NCBI GenBank assembly: GCA_963920575.1
Contig: OY986963.1
Span: forward strand, 4,378,896 to 4,442,895
Length of the DNA: 64,000 nucleotides
DNA from: Narthecium ossifragum
Lineage: Eukaryota; Streptophyta; Magnoliopsida; Dioscoreales; Nartheciaceae
Direction of reading: 5' to 3'
In this document: piece by piece, positions 44,664 through 58,009 of the stretch
How positions within the stretch are numbered: position 1 is the stretch's first letter
Layout of the letters: each line of letters starts with the position of its first letter
Program-made: the position numbers and the translations under genes
Notes under the pieces: generated by a model
What the model saw: the letters and a program-made list of their open reading frames with translations, nothing else
What the model was told of the DNA's origin: nothing
The model's database searches: none

Positions 44664-47266
44664 TGTGAGAACCTGTTCCTCCATCCTGGTCTGACCGAGT
44701 TAGGTCGAGGGTCTGGCCCGTTTGGTCTTGTTTCACGATCGGTTTGATCGCGGAGACCCCAAGGGTAATTTGATAAATTACGCCTTGGCGGTCGGTTTCA
44801 CACCCGCGATGTACACACGCTGTCTTGGATTGATGAATGTGTTTGATTAGATCCTTATAGGCACTCTCGATCAAAAGATCAAAGCTCGATCAGCCAAGAT
44901 CGAGACGGACGACCGAGATTAGCTCTGGCTGACTCACCCCGACCCTGTAGCAGGTCGGTTGGGTATTGTAGCAGTCGGTTCATGACCCGCTACAAATACC
45001 CCCTCACCTCCTCTTTTCCTCTCTTTTCTTTCCCCTGCTCCCCGTAACCCTTCTTCTCCTTCCTTCTCCTTTCCTTCCCATCATGAGTGAAGCCTTGAGA
45101 GAGATGGTGATCCGACAGCTTTTCGGAGAGCTTGGAGGTCCACGATGAGGGACGAGCTGGGTTGGCAGAGGTTTAGCGGCTGGCTAAGCGCAAAGGTAGG
45201 ATTTCTCTTTTGAGCTTGTTTTGATGTCCCTTGTTGATTAGATGCATAAATACTTGATTAAATCATGCTAGATGATTGATAACTATCTGAAGTTTGATTG
45301 AGGTTTTAATCGGATTTAAGTTGGATTTAAGCATATTTTCATTATTGTGTTTCCGGATTTTCTGTTTCAATTAGAACAGTGGTGTTCTAGCTTGAATACA
45401 GCTTCGTACATGCATGATCTCAATTTGTGGTCTACATGAAAATTGTAGAGTTATGAGTTATATTTCACATGCAACTGATTTTATGATTTTTGGAGCTACT
45501 TACAATGTCTGGTAAATTAAATGGTCTGTCTGTGCTGAAACAGGACAGATTTAAGCAAGATTTCATCATGTTAATTTCCGGACTTTTGGTTTAATTAGAA
45601 CAGCGGTGCTACAACGTGATTTTCGATATGTCCGTACATAATATCAGTTATTTTACTAAATGAAAGTTGTAGATTGATGCGTTATCTTTCAACTGAAACT
45701 AGTTTCAGGATTGTTGGAGCTATGTAGAATTTCTGGTAAATTAAATGAGATGTCTGTGCTGAAACAAGGCAGTCATCTTAATTAGTGTAATTAAGTTGTT
45801 TTTCGTTATTAAATAGATCTTATCTTTGTAGGGGATTATCTTAGTGATGTTTAGGTGTGACCTACAAAGTTTGGTTTCAATCCGATTTATTTTCGAAAGG
45901 ATTTTGACTGGGTTTATCAAATATGAGATTTAACCGAAATTGTAAGTCTTCATTGGTTTGCTTTTATCCAATCAATCAGATCTTTCGGTATGTGATTCGG
46001 GCTATGCTGTTACGTAGGCATATCAAATTTCACATCAATCCAATAGCTAGATTGACAGATATGATTTTTTGAAATATCGAGATCGTTTGCTTTAATATCG
46101 ATAAATTTGGTTTTCAATCTTAGCTTAGATATATTATTATTATATTTGTTTAAGCCCGTGTGCGGCTTGTGCTTGAACTAGCCAGGGGAGTCACGCTCTT
46201 CTGGGATGTGTAGAATAAATGAGCCTTATGTACGCCCTCAGCTTAGATTAAAATATTATTATATTATTGTCATAGCTGTTTGTTAGCTTAGCTGGAGTTG
46301 TATCCTGTTTGTAGGCCTGAGCGCCTATTTATTCGCTTATTATAGATCAATTCTATGTTTACCCTTGGCAAGCTGTGTGTTGCGCCTGGTCTTGTGTAAT
46401 ACCTGGCATATTGTTGCATGACTGAATTCTTATCAGTGTATGATCATACATGAATTGTTTGCAGTAGATGCATTCCTTGGCTAGGCGTGAGCGATGGGTT
46501 TATTGCCGATCCGAAGGCTCGGGCAGCTCGAATCTAGCCTTAGGACCGAGGCTAGGTAGCAAGATCTAGGATTTAATTTGTTATAATAATCTGATGATTT
46601 GAGATGACTGTCTAGTTGGCTGCAATTGCTTTGATCGAGGTTTGGAGGTCGTTCTAAGTTCCAGTCTCAGTTCGTTGATAGGGGAAGTTATGTAGTGCAC
46701 CGGGTTCTACTCCTGTTGTTTCAGTGTTGAGGGGCTTGGTTGAGAGGGACGATTGTTGACAGTACCAGAGGTCATCAGGGTGCGTGCCCTGGGGTAGACG
46801 GTGAGCGTAACGTGGAGTTCCCCTAGAGATGAGTTGAAGCCTTGGACTTTACTGTTCCCTTCCTTTGTGATCGTCATAGCATAGAATCCTGCTGAGCTTA
46901 TTGCTCGCCCCTACCCAGGCTACATTTTACAGGTGCATGCGTCAGCTCTTCTTTTGTAGCACCCGCTAGACAGGGTCTTTGTGGCGCGTTGACCTATGGA
47001 GGTGTTTGATGACTTGGGTTCATTTTATCTCGTTGGATTATTTAAATGTATAATTTCCTCTGTAAGGATTTTTTTGAGGTTTCATTATACGTCTTGAGGA
47101 TAATATTGTATCATAATCTTGAATTATATTAGAGATTTTATTATTGACCCCAAATCAATTGTTAATTAGTTGTATTATTTTATTATAAACGTGTCAGTGA
47201 TGGATTGAATAGAGTAGGAACCCTCACGTCTCGGCCCGGATGGGTTTTATGGGTCGGGGTGTGACA
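44664..47266 (+). mobile_element. Solo LTR, 2603 bp, same insertion as 26107
   Basis: Starts TGTGAGAACC, ends GGTCGGGGTGTGACA; flanks CGGGA (44659-44663) and CGAGA (47267-47271). The mismatched duplication is identical to that of 26107-28703, and the surrounding DNA is paralogous. Length differs by only 6 bp from the other copy. Confidence 0.88.
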
Positions 47267-47273
47267 CGAGAGG

Positions 47274-47696
47274 TGTAACACCCCGACCCTCCACTGGGCC
47301 CCGGCCCGAGGGCTCCCGGTCCGACCAGGATCCACCCGAGGGCCCCACCCGACATAATATTGTTCGCTTTTGGCTCACCGCAGAAATCTGGGAAAACTTC
47401 CCAATAGCTCACCCATCCCGGGACCGCTCCAAGGCGAGCACGCTTAACCTTGGAGTTTTCTGACGGATCACTGCCAGCACGGCTTTAAAACGCGTTGTGT
47501 CTATTAAGGGCTTACTATATACTTATATCGAACCCCGGACCATACCCAGACGTTGTGAGATTACTTACCCGGCTACCCGACTCAACCCCGCCCTCCAGGC
47601 GCAGGCATCTTGTCCCACGGTAGACCCAACGGGCCTCAAAATCCACCCCCCTTGGAGGCCCAGCGTCCTCGCTGGCACAATTTCCGGCTGGTGGTG
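47274..47696 (-). mobile_element. LTR fragment (GTAACACCCCGACC type)
   Basis: Plus strand TGTAACACCCCGACCCTCC onward. The minus strand would end GGTCGGGGTGTTACA, a common LTR 3' end in plants. It replaces about 210 bp present in copy A (28709-28915). The other end has no CA terminus, so it is probably truncated by a deletion or recombination. Confidence 0.5.
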
Positions 47697-47964
47697 AACG
47701 GTGAGGAAGGTGTAGCGGGGTCATGGTGCTTGGAGTGGTGAACGATGACGGCGGTGGGTTCAAGGTGCTTGGGGTATGTTGTCGGCTTGGTGGAAAGAGT
47801 AAGAGGAGAGAGAGAAATCGGGGAAAATTGGGGAAAAAAACAGGGGGTAAAAAATAGGGAAAAATATGGAAAAATATGAAGAAAATTATAGAAGAAAAGT
47901 TGAGGTGATTGAAGAGACCCTTGGTGATGAATCTGAGTCAATTAGGTTGTGATTTAAAGAGTTA

Positions 47965-48480
47965 AAATGATGAAAATGCAAGAAAAATAAAAATGTATTT
48001 AAAAAGATGAAAATGAATTGAAAAAAGATAAAAAAATGCATTTACAAAGATGAACACTCATTTAAAAAGATGTGAATGCATTTAGAAAGATGAACACTCA
48101 TTTAAAAAGATGTGAATGCATTTAAAAGATAAAAATAAAGTTAAAAAGATGAAAATGGAGTTAAAAAGATAAAAATAGAGTTAAAAAGATGAAAATGCAT
48201 GAAAGATAAAAATGCATTTTCATCTTTCTGTTAATTTTCATCTTCGTGATCTATTTTCATCTTGATCGATTTTCATCTTTGTTGATCTATTTTCATCTTT
48301 CTGATAAAAATGCATTTTAAAAGATGAAAATGAATTTAAAAGATGATGAAAATGGAGTTAAAAAGATAAAAATTCATTTCAAAAGATGAAAATGAATTTA
48401 AAAAGATGAAAACACATTGAAAAAGATTAAAACGCTAATTTAAAAAAGTTAAAAATGAATTTAGAAAGATGAAAAATCAT
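47965..48480. repeat. AAAAAGATGAAAATGCAT array, copy B
   Basis: Same as 31437-31910, including the reversed core (48216-48300). It has an extra ACACTCATTTAAAAAGATG unit near 48050-48115. Confidence 0.85.
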
Positions 48481-49484
48481 ACTTTCAATTTTAGATTGTC
48501 AAGTTTCCAAATTTTATTGTACAATTTTGATGTGTAAATCAGCTTAATCTAGCTCGATTCCGGTTCGAATGTAATCTAATCCGGGCCAAACCGACCCAAT
48601 CTGGTTGTAATTTGGTCAAGTCTAAATTGCTGGATCTGGGCATGATCGGATTCAGCTGTGACTGAGCCTGATGGGAATGATCTGATTGGATATGGATTAG
48701 ATCAGATCTAGATTGCTTGGTTGGGTTGAACTAGTTCAAGCCACTTGGCTCGATTGAACCAGCTTAGGCTGATGGTGGCTGATGAGGAGGACGACCGCAA
48801 GCGGGGGGTGGTGGTGGCCGGTGGATATAGGCGGATCAAGTTTGAATATTGAGAAGGAAGGGTCACAAGGGCGAAGGGGTGTCGGATCTAGTGTCAGATA
48901 GGGTTGGGGAGGGCGAAGATGGCGGAGTTGGGTAGGGCCGGCGCTGGATCTGTGAAGTGGACAGAGCTCGAGGTCTTTGCCGGGGATGGAGGAGAAGAGG
49001 TTGGAGTGGTGTCGGGTACACAATAGTGGAGGAGAAGAGGTCAGATTTGGGTTACGGGGTTCCAGATCTAACTATTGTGGAGGACGGCGGGGGCAAAGGC
49101 GGTGGTTCTCGGTGGTGGTGGCGCCGGGATGCAGTAGGGGAGCTCGAGGAGGTGGAGGCGAGGACAACGGAGGCGTCGGCGTCGAAGGGAGGAGCTCGAG
49201 GTGGGGTTTGTGGGTGAGGAGGGTCGTCGGGGTCCTAGGCGACGATGGACGGGTCGAGGCGGCGCCGGAGCTTGCTGACGATCGCCGGAGAGGAGAGGGT
49301 AGAGGGGAGAGGGGAGAGAGAAAAGGATGGGGAAAAAGAAAAAAAAAAGAAAAAAAATGGTATTTTGATCTTTTTGAGGTGATTTGGGCTTATTAATTTG
49401 AAAAAAAATAAGTGTGGAGTTTTTCACAAAGTGCATGGGGTGTTGGACAAGATGGGTTTAGATTTTGGTGTTATGGTCAAATAC

Positions 49485-52412
49485 ATATGAGAAATATGTC
49501 CTTGGTAAAAAGACAAAAATAAAAATGATGAACACGGTAAACTATATATATATATATGTAGCAGCTGTGAGGAAAACCAGATGATAGAAAACTAGTACAT
49601 GCCGGCTAGGGATGGCAATGGAGGGTAAAATCCACCCCAAGCCTCCCCATCGCCATTCCTACTCCGTGGCAGTCTCACGACCACAATTACAACACTGAAT
49701 AACCATAAGTAAGGCGTCACGCATCGGTTATCAAAAAAATGAGTAAGGTGATCCTATAACTTATTTTTCATTAATTACCGAGAAAATTTATTATTTTGCT
49801 AGCATAGGAGCATGTATATCAGTAAATTTGTTGCTTTCTTTTGTAGCATCATGACCAAGCCAGTCGGATTACATCGGTAATTGCTTGTTTTTCTAATTCA
49901 TCATCGCCACAAGCTGCATACACGGATTAAATCGTCTATATTATGCTCTTTACATACCGTGAGTAAATTGTATAGTTGTACTAGGTGGCCCCGTGCCACC
50001 TGATACGGGTAATCAACCACCCCCACTGCCCCTCTCTCCTCCTCCTCTTTATAACTTAGTTGCCATGTTTCACCCTCTCTCCTACTCTCTCGTTGCCTTA
50101 GCTACCACGTATGAGAAATTACATGAGTCAGATTATGACTTATAAAACCTGATCTTTATAATAAATGGACTTTATCGGCTGTGATTTTAAAACACACTTA
50201 ATTTAAGCAGTAGTGAGGGTGGGTGGTTACCCGTGTGCTAGGTGACATAGGCCCACCTAGTCAGTTAATATCCAATGTTAAAAGATAAGTTACTGATCTT
50301 TATTGCTAAGGGCAAATTTTTTGACCGAAAAGATAAACATATATAAGTTCAATATCAGTTCATTTAAGAGCTAGACGAAAGAATATAAAGTTATCAAACT
50401 ACATTTCAAATATGAACATGGAAACATTCTTGAAACTTGATAGGGCGTTTACCCAAGTTTTAATACGTACGCAGGAGAATTTTTAACTCTTAATCTTGAT
50501 GGTTAAAATTCATGGATAGATATAGCACTTCTAACTTTAAAAAAAAAAAACTAAATCTATGCCGCAATCGTGGCTATGGGGTATGGGCCCGAGCAGATGA
50601 CGAAGAACTCTGAAGGGTTTGATGTGATCTGGGTCGCGGAGTTGAAGGATTAAAGCGGTGGTAGGTGATGCCGTAGCTCGTGGTGTCCGACGGCTGAGAG
50701 TGGAATCTGACTCTAAACTAGCGGGTGGGTTTCTTAAATGGTAATCTCTCCTGGCCTGCGGAGTTGAAGTCTGTTCTCATGGATCAGGTGTGGAAGATCA
50801 CTTATGCTCTGGACCGTTTGTGCTTCTATCTCTCATCCCAGATGCCTTAATTAGGCCGCTGATAGGCCGCTGATGCGGTCGCTCGTCGAGCACGACTGAG
50901 TGGCCCTGTGGTGCAGCCCCTGCTGTTATATCCCCAGCCCTTGGGTTTAATTAATCAAAAAAAAAAAAAAACAAGTGATCTGCGTCGCAAACTAAACCCA
51001 CATATTCGTACATGCAATAATTCTACATGAACAACATGTACCAATTAAAATGATGTAGTACTAACTACTGACTGAACGGACCCAGGGACAGCGACACTGG
51101 CAGCAGACTCCGCAATCACCAAGTCACGGGTCTCGACTAGCTAGCTTTTCCCCGAGACCGAGAAGATGTATATAGAGCTGAACTTGCTGTATACATGCAA
51201 ATGCAAGGCCATCTAGCTAGCAAGATTAACCAGCACGTAAAACCTGGATCACCAGACATGCAGCCAAACCATGCTGCTTTGCCTCATTGACCCACCACCT
51301 TCTGATCCTGACGAGTGACGAGTACGTATGTAGTACCCCTGATATGATTGGAGAACTAGTTGCAAATCATGGTGCCATAACGGTACCTGTTCCACATCCC
51401 CCCAATGCATACATAGATTGTACACGTATAAGGCCATAGGGTTAGGCTCATTTGTCATCATAGTTACGTTCGCATATATATATCTAACAAAATCTCATGT
51501 TCATTAAGGATAATAGGATACCGCAACTAATGGTTAGATCATGGTGATTTGTTCATGCCGAGATGGATTCATAACTTGAGCGCATAAATTCAAGCTTATA
51601 ATAATAGCCCTACAAGTAGTATATTCTTTTTTTTTGGTTATTATTATTATTATTATTAGTTAAGCCATTTATATATCCTGCCTTTGAGGGGCAAATGTCA
51701 TGCAATTCTAATAAATTTAGAAGCTCGGGGATTAGAATACAAGACCAATCCATTATCACCACTGAGCACTAATTAACTACTTGAGCTTAGTGTCTATAAG
51801 TAGTATATTCTTTTGAATGTTCACGGGCGCAATTAACATTTTTGTAGATCAAATTGTTGTGCAGAGATCTAGTAGTACAACCAACACTATGAAGAAGATT
51901 AAAGTGCATTGTCAGTGTCATAATCTAATTGTTGTGTTAAAAGCTGTTTATGTGCGAACGGAATTACTAGAAGGACGCTGATTTGGGTATAAGAGTGAAG
52001 ACAGTATATATCTATCAATTGATTCACCTAGTTTATCGATAAAACACTACTGATGGATTAGATCAATCAATCGGTAAACATATACTGATTAAACGTATCA
52101 GTCATCTAATCAGTAGAACACTATCAATTGATTGTTTTAATTCATCGATAAAACACTATCAATGAATTAAATGCGACAATCAGTATCGAAATGTGTAATC
52201 GTACATGACCATGTGCACTGATCTTTATCCTTACTGGAAACGGTAACATAGACGATGAGTCTCCCGGCTCTTCCAAGAGAGAGAGAGAGTACATAAACGA
52301 CAAGTACAACTAGAACATATGATATATCACTTTCATGTGACCGATGCATTACCAATAGACTGCTGGATGAAAAGGTGAAACACGTACGATAACAAATTTA
52401 CCAATAGACTGC
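49485..52412. repeat. Unit B tail
   Basis: Collapsed hAT-like element (about 49605-49660), MITE 49980-50261, LINE RNase H fragment 50680-50970 ending in A-rich tail, then conserved non-coding DNA, a TTA microsatellite (51636-51658), and ATCGGTAAA-type repeats (52010-52190). 51750-52400 matches 23719-24380. No gene. Confidence 0.6.
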
Positions 52413-53180
52413 CAGATCCTTGCTTGCTCCACCCTCAACATCGTGTCTCCTTCCTCGTCGCCGCGGGCATCCTCCTCTTTCTCCTCCTCCCTCGTCTTCC
52501 TCGACCAACGACACCGCCTATTCCCCACTCGCCCCTCCTCTCTCCTCTCCCCCAACCCAATCTATTGTCTCTCCCGATTTGGACCAACAGGGGCATGGGT
52601 GGTCATAATTTGACGGGCTGGAGTGGGTTCCGAGGAAGGTTAATTCCGACGGGGTGGAGCAGGAGGAGGAGCTCAAACCCGTCACTTGGAGCCGCTGGTC
52701 ACTGGAGCTCAGACCTGTCTTCATCTGCCGCGGTCTCCTCCTCCATGCATCTAGCTACCACCTCCCAATTTCCCAGTTCTTTCCTATGTTTTTCTCTTAT
52801 TCTCCTCTGTTTTTTTTTCTTTCTTTTTTATTTTCTGTCCTTCTCTTCTTCCCCGCTCGTTTTTTTCTCTCCTCTTTTCTTCCTCCCTTGTCTTCCTGCA
52901 ACCAATGCCGCGTTGGCCAGAAATGGCCGCCCCAGAGAGCGATCAACATAGAAAAGAGAGAGACCCCGGTGACGTGGCAAAAAAAAAACTATGCAAATAT
53001 AGTTTAAAAATCCAAGGCCTTTGCATAATTCCATAAGAAGTCGCAGTAAGACTCATTTTATTGAAATCAAGATAGACCACTCAACAACCTCAAACATCCA
53101 ACAAGATTAAGCCAATGTCCAATAGACATTTACATCATCTTCTTATCTCCTATTATACGTAGGTTTTGTGGGGGGCAGCT
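52413..53180. repeat. GC-rich block and 3' flank of GST unit C
   Basis: Near copy of 11400-12150. Polyadenylation signal for GST gene 3 at 53057-53062 on the minus strand. Confidence 0.6.
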
Positions 53181-54032
<852 letters not shown>

Positions 54033-54079
54033 CTATGAGGCTGTTGCTTGCTATATATGCAATAAGATTATTGTGTGGT

Positions 54080-54089
54080 CTATTTATAG
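54080..54089 (-). promoter_or_regulatory. TATA box, GST gene 3
   Basis: CTATAAATAG on the coding strand, 84 bp upstream of the ATG. Confidence 0.8.
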
Positions 54090-54153
54090 AGTTAGCTTGA
54101 GTTAATCTTGTGCAGCAAGAGACACACGTAGATGGATTTTAGCGTCGTAATGG

Positions 54154-54170
54154 CGTCATGCATGCCGTCA
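54154..54170 (-). promoter_or_regulatory. as-1-type element, GST gene 3
   Basis: TGACG-GCATGCA-TGACG, same spacing and position as in gene 2; about 105 bp from the LINE insertion. Confidence 0.78.
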
Positions 54171-54275
54171 CGAAGCCAGTAAAGACGAGCCTGGCTGGCG
54201 TTCTTCAATTCCACGGACTTTTTGCTCATTCGTGATTGGAACAGTGTAGAACTGAATGGAAAAAGGAGTAGTACT

Positions 54276-55711
54276 CGCAGAGGCTCATCCCATTGGAAAG
54301 CTATTATCAAGGCCTCAACTATTCTTCGCAAAGGTCTTCGTTGGACGCCTGCAATCAACTGTCGTGCTAATTGCCTTGAAGACTGGTGGCTTCCAGCCGG
54401 CCCTCTTAGTCTATCCCCATCTTTGATATGCTCAGATGGCCTTCACTCTCTTTTAGTTCGCGATCTCTTGGATGATGATGGGTATTGGGACCAAGACAAG
54501 CTGTCCTCCCTCTTTCACCCCTCTCTTGTTCAGACCATTAACAGCATGGAGGTTGATACATATAGTTTAAGGAGTGATCCAAGCTGGGTATGGGGACCAG
54601 CTGGTAGAGTCTCCACTTCATCGTGTTATGTGTTGCTTGAGAAACTCAGCTGTAGAGAGAACAATGAAGCATGCCAACAAACTTGGTGGAGCATTTGGAA
54701 AACTCCGGCTGGTCCGCGTGTTCGCCATTTTTTATGGAAGCTATGGCATGGGAAAGTTCCAACCAGAGTTTCTCTTTGGAACCTCTGCCTCACTAGCGAA
54801 AAAGAATGCCCATTCTGTCTTGCCGAGGAAGAGACCCTGGAGCACGTGCTATGCAAGTGTCATTTTGCAAAACAGGTTTGGCATAATACCCTTGATGGCT
54901 CCGGTGTTGATGTTGAAAATCTGTCCATTTCCACATGCTTTCAGCTTCTTGAACTTTCATCCTCAAGCAACAAAAACGTAATGTTAAAGTCCTCTGCTGC
55001 TTACACTCTATGGTGGATTTGGAAGTCTAGATGTTCCCTTATCCACAACAAGCAACTTCAATCCCCTTCCTTGGTTGGGCAGCTCATTCGTAGACAAGTT
55101 AAAGAGTATTTGTTGATTAACTGGAAGGGAAGGCGGCGTACTCCGGCTACCAATCAAAGAAACTGCTTCGTCCAAGTGGATGCGTCCGTGCTTCAAGGAG
55201 ACCCATCTGTTGGCATAGGGGTTGTGTGTAAGAACAGGGAGAATGGGATTTGTTGGATAGCATCTGATTTCTGCTCATCAAAGTCGGTTAAATCTGCAGA
55301 GTTGAAGGCTGTCAAGGTGGGTTTAACCCAAGCTGCTGATCGCGGCGAGAGGTTTGTAACTGTTGAGTCTGATTCACGCCTAGTTGTGGACTTAATTAAT
55401 GGGAAATCTTCATGGACCCCAGATACCGTGGCGGATCTCCAGGACATTTGGAATACTATGCAGCGGTTCACCAACATTCAAGTAGTGTACATACCCCGTG
55501 AATTTAACTCTAATGCAGATTGGGTAGCAAAAGAAGCTCGTATTTTAGGCTTAAATGTCAATGGTGATTACTCCCAGGGGTCTGTCCTGGGTGTTTAATT
55601 TAGTTTGTTGTAGCTCTTGATACTCCCAGGGGTCTGTCCTGGGTTATTAAGGTAGTTTGATGTAACTCTTCATACTGAGTAGCCTGATGGCTTAATTATT
55701 CAAAAAAAAAA
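54276..55711 (+). mobile_element. 5'-truncated LINE with open zf-RVT/RNase H frame
   Basis: 1436 bp between GTAGTACT and GAGTGGCTGC, which are contiguous in units B and D. The frame is open to 55598 and reads: a reverse-transcriptase C-terminal tail; a zf-RVT domain (WSIWKTPAGPRVRHFLWKLW, then CPFCLAEEETLEHVLCKCHFAKQVW, Cys-rich zinc motif); and an RNase H domain (FVQVDASV, then SAELKAVKVGL, VESDSRLVVDLING, NSNADWVAKEA). It ends in a 10-A tail at 55702-55711. The reverse transcriptase and endonuclease are missing, so it cannot move. The open frame suggests recent insertion. The ATG at 54222 lies in GST flank DNA and is accidental. Confidence 0.88.
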
Positions 55712-56097
55712 GAGTGGCTGCTTGGGAAACAAGTTTAGTGTTGGCCAAGTTAAGAAGTGCATTATACTAGCTGATATTAATTTCCTTGAATAGATGCATT
55801 TGAGGATTATATTAGATTCTTAACGAAACCCCAATAGAGGAAGAGACAAGTGAAAGGACAAAAGGGAAGATGGAAGAGGACTGAGAAACAGGGATCTCAT
55901 ATATGATATATAGTGGTAATTATATTAAAAAAATATCGACTACAAATTGGATTCTAGAGATAAATAAGGACCAAAAAAATTAATATGAGAATTATGTCCT
56001 TGGTAAAAAGACAAAAATAAAAATGATGAACACAATAAACTATATATGTAGCACTTGTGAGGAAAACCACAAGGATAAAAAACTAGTACACGCCGGT
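55712..56097. repeat. GST unit C distal 5' flank and unoccupied insertion site
   Basis: Shared with 43605-43879 and then, after ATA at 55983-55985, with 32942 and 49488 onward. This is the site that carries the big insertion in units A and B. Confidence 0.6.
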
Positions 56098-56766
56098 TAG
56101 GGATGACAATGGGTTAGGTTTGCCTCGCAACCCGCTTAACTCGTCCCGCTTGGGGTGGAGAAATGGAGTAATGAGCAGATTAGCGGGGTAAGCCAGATTA
56201 AACGGGGCGAGTTAATCTTGGGGATGGAGCGGAAATGGGTTTTGGTCAACCCACCCCACTTTTGACCCGGCCCATATATAACTCTAAGTATTTTTATATA
56301 ATTATTATTTTTAGTATCATATTAAAAATCTTCTTTTTGAAACTATATGATGCTTGAAAGTTGAAATTGATGTGCTTTTGGATAATCAGTTAAGAAATGA
56401 TCTCATGGTATTTTTATTGAAATAGAAAGTATATGATATCATACATAGTTTGTGATCGATTGTATTTTGATAATTTATACTTGTTTTGTTCGTTTATTTT
56501 ATGATCTTTTTTTTCCACTATGTATTATTCTATATGATATTCGACATATTTTTATTTGAAATTGTTGACGTCTTTAGTTTTTCTTAACGAAAATAAAAAA
56601 AATCCCAAATGGGGAGGGTATAAAGGCGGGGCGCGACAGGACAGGAAAAATATCAATGAGACGAACTTCTTGCCCCGCGCGGGACGGGAATGTGACAAGA
56701 TAAATATTTTTAGGAGGGGAATAGGGTGGGTAAAATCCGTCCCAACCTGCCCCATTGTCATTCCTA
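56098..56766. mobile_element. hAT-like element, complete copy
   Basis: Inverted termini TAGGGATGACAATGGG and CCCCATTGTCATTCCTA. About 670 bp, GC-rich ends and AT-rich middle, related to 5524-6110 and 63724 onward. No coding capacity. Units A and B keep only about 55 bp of it. Confidence 0.65.
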
Positions 56767-58009
56767 ATCAGCGGCAGGCTCTGGACCACAATTGCAACAC
56801 TGAATAACCATAAGTAAGGCATCGCACATCTATTATTTTCCTCACTTGTATTCCTCATCTTCCTCTGTTTTCTTGCCTCCCTGTCCTTCCCCATAACTTG
56901 GGTGGCTGCAGCAGCCCTTCATCTCCTTGCATCGTCAAGGCGGATGTGTCGGCAGACCTCGTGGTCGTCCTGCAACCCGTCCTGCAACCACCGCCGCGTT
57001 GCCCAGAAATGGCCGCCCCACAGAGCGATCAACATAGAGAAGAGAGAAACCCCCGGAGACGTGGCAAAAAAAACTATGCAAATAGAGTTTAAAAAACCAA
57101 GGCATTTGCACAGGCTCAGAACCACAATTGCAACACTGAATAACCATAAGTAAATCGTCGCGCATCGGTTATCAAAAAACTGAGTAAGGCGATTCTACAA
57201 CTTCATTTATCATCTACTATTAATAACCATAAAGGAAAGGATAAGTAATTCTAAGATGAGAATTAGCTAGACTTATTAGTAGCTATTTGGCTCCTCCGAT
57301 ACATCAGAAACTAAAATGTCAAAATAACTAGGATCGTCAATTCTCTAGATTTGTGATCAGTCCCCCAAAATATCATCAAATTCTTGCTGCGCATTAGAAT
57401 ACTTATTTTTCATTAATTATCGAGAAAATTTATTATTTTGCTAGCATAGGAGCGTGTATATCAGTAAATTTGTTGCTTTCTTTTGTAGCATCATCACCCA
57501 GCCCAGTCAGATTACATCGGTAATTGCTTGTTTTTCTAATTCATCATCGGCACAAGCTGCATACGCGGATTCAATCGTCTCTTATGTTGATCAACATGCA
57601 TACCGTGAGTAAACTGTATAGTATGGACTTAATTTACATGTGATTTTAAAACACACTTATCATTTTTTGTTTTTGCAAAAGTTGTTTTGCATGCCCTTCA
57701 TAAAAGCAGGATGTATATAACCTTATTTTCCATACAAAAAATCGAGTATATCGCTTACAACATGAACATGCATGACTGATATGGTGTTATGCTTAATTAT
57801 TGAGGAAGAATGTTAAAAAAAGATCATGTTGTCATCTATTTATGACTCACAATCTGATATATTTTTGTGCTCGTAGAACTGAGTCATAAAGAAAGGAGGA
57901 GAGAGGAGGACATGTGGCAACTGAGTAATAAAGAAGGGAGGAGAGGGGGTAGTTGGGAAACGTGGGTGATTACTCGTGTCAGGTGACACGGGACACACCT
58001 AGTCCAATA
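56767..58009. repeat. Unit C tail with partial GC-rich block
   Basis: Includes 56830-57110, a partial copy of the GC-rich block, flanked by two copies of the ACCACAATTGCAACACTGAAT phrase (56784 and 57121), so the block probably arrived by recombination. MITE remnant ends near 58003. No gene. Confidence 0.5.

Larger units (their letters stand above)
43880..49484. mobile_element. Large composite insertion, copy B
   Basis: 5.6 kb between ATA at 43877-43879 and at 49485-49487, same site as copy A. Left end: GCTAAAAACCCCATTTGATG; right end: GGGGTGTTGGACAAGATGGG region. The ends show only weak inverted similarity (both hold ACCCCAT phrases), so the transposon class is open. Contains the solo LTR at 44664-47266, an LTR fragment at 47274-47696 and the GATGAAAAT array. 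The GC-rich segments have no conserved reading frame. Confidence 0.55.

Noticed and set aside
47274..47696. tRNA or rRNA-like gene in the structured GC-rich segment
   Set aside because: No cloverleaf or rRNA signature; it matches an LTR end with the GTAACACCCCGACC start.
54222..55598. 458-codon open frame as a host gene
   Set aside because: Its ATG lies in GST promoter DNA; the coding part is the C-terminal end of a LINE polyprotein with a poly(A) tail.
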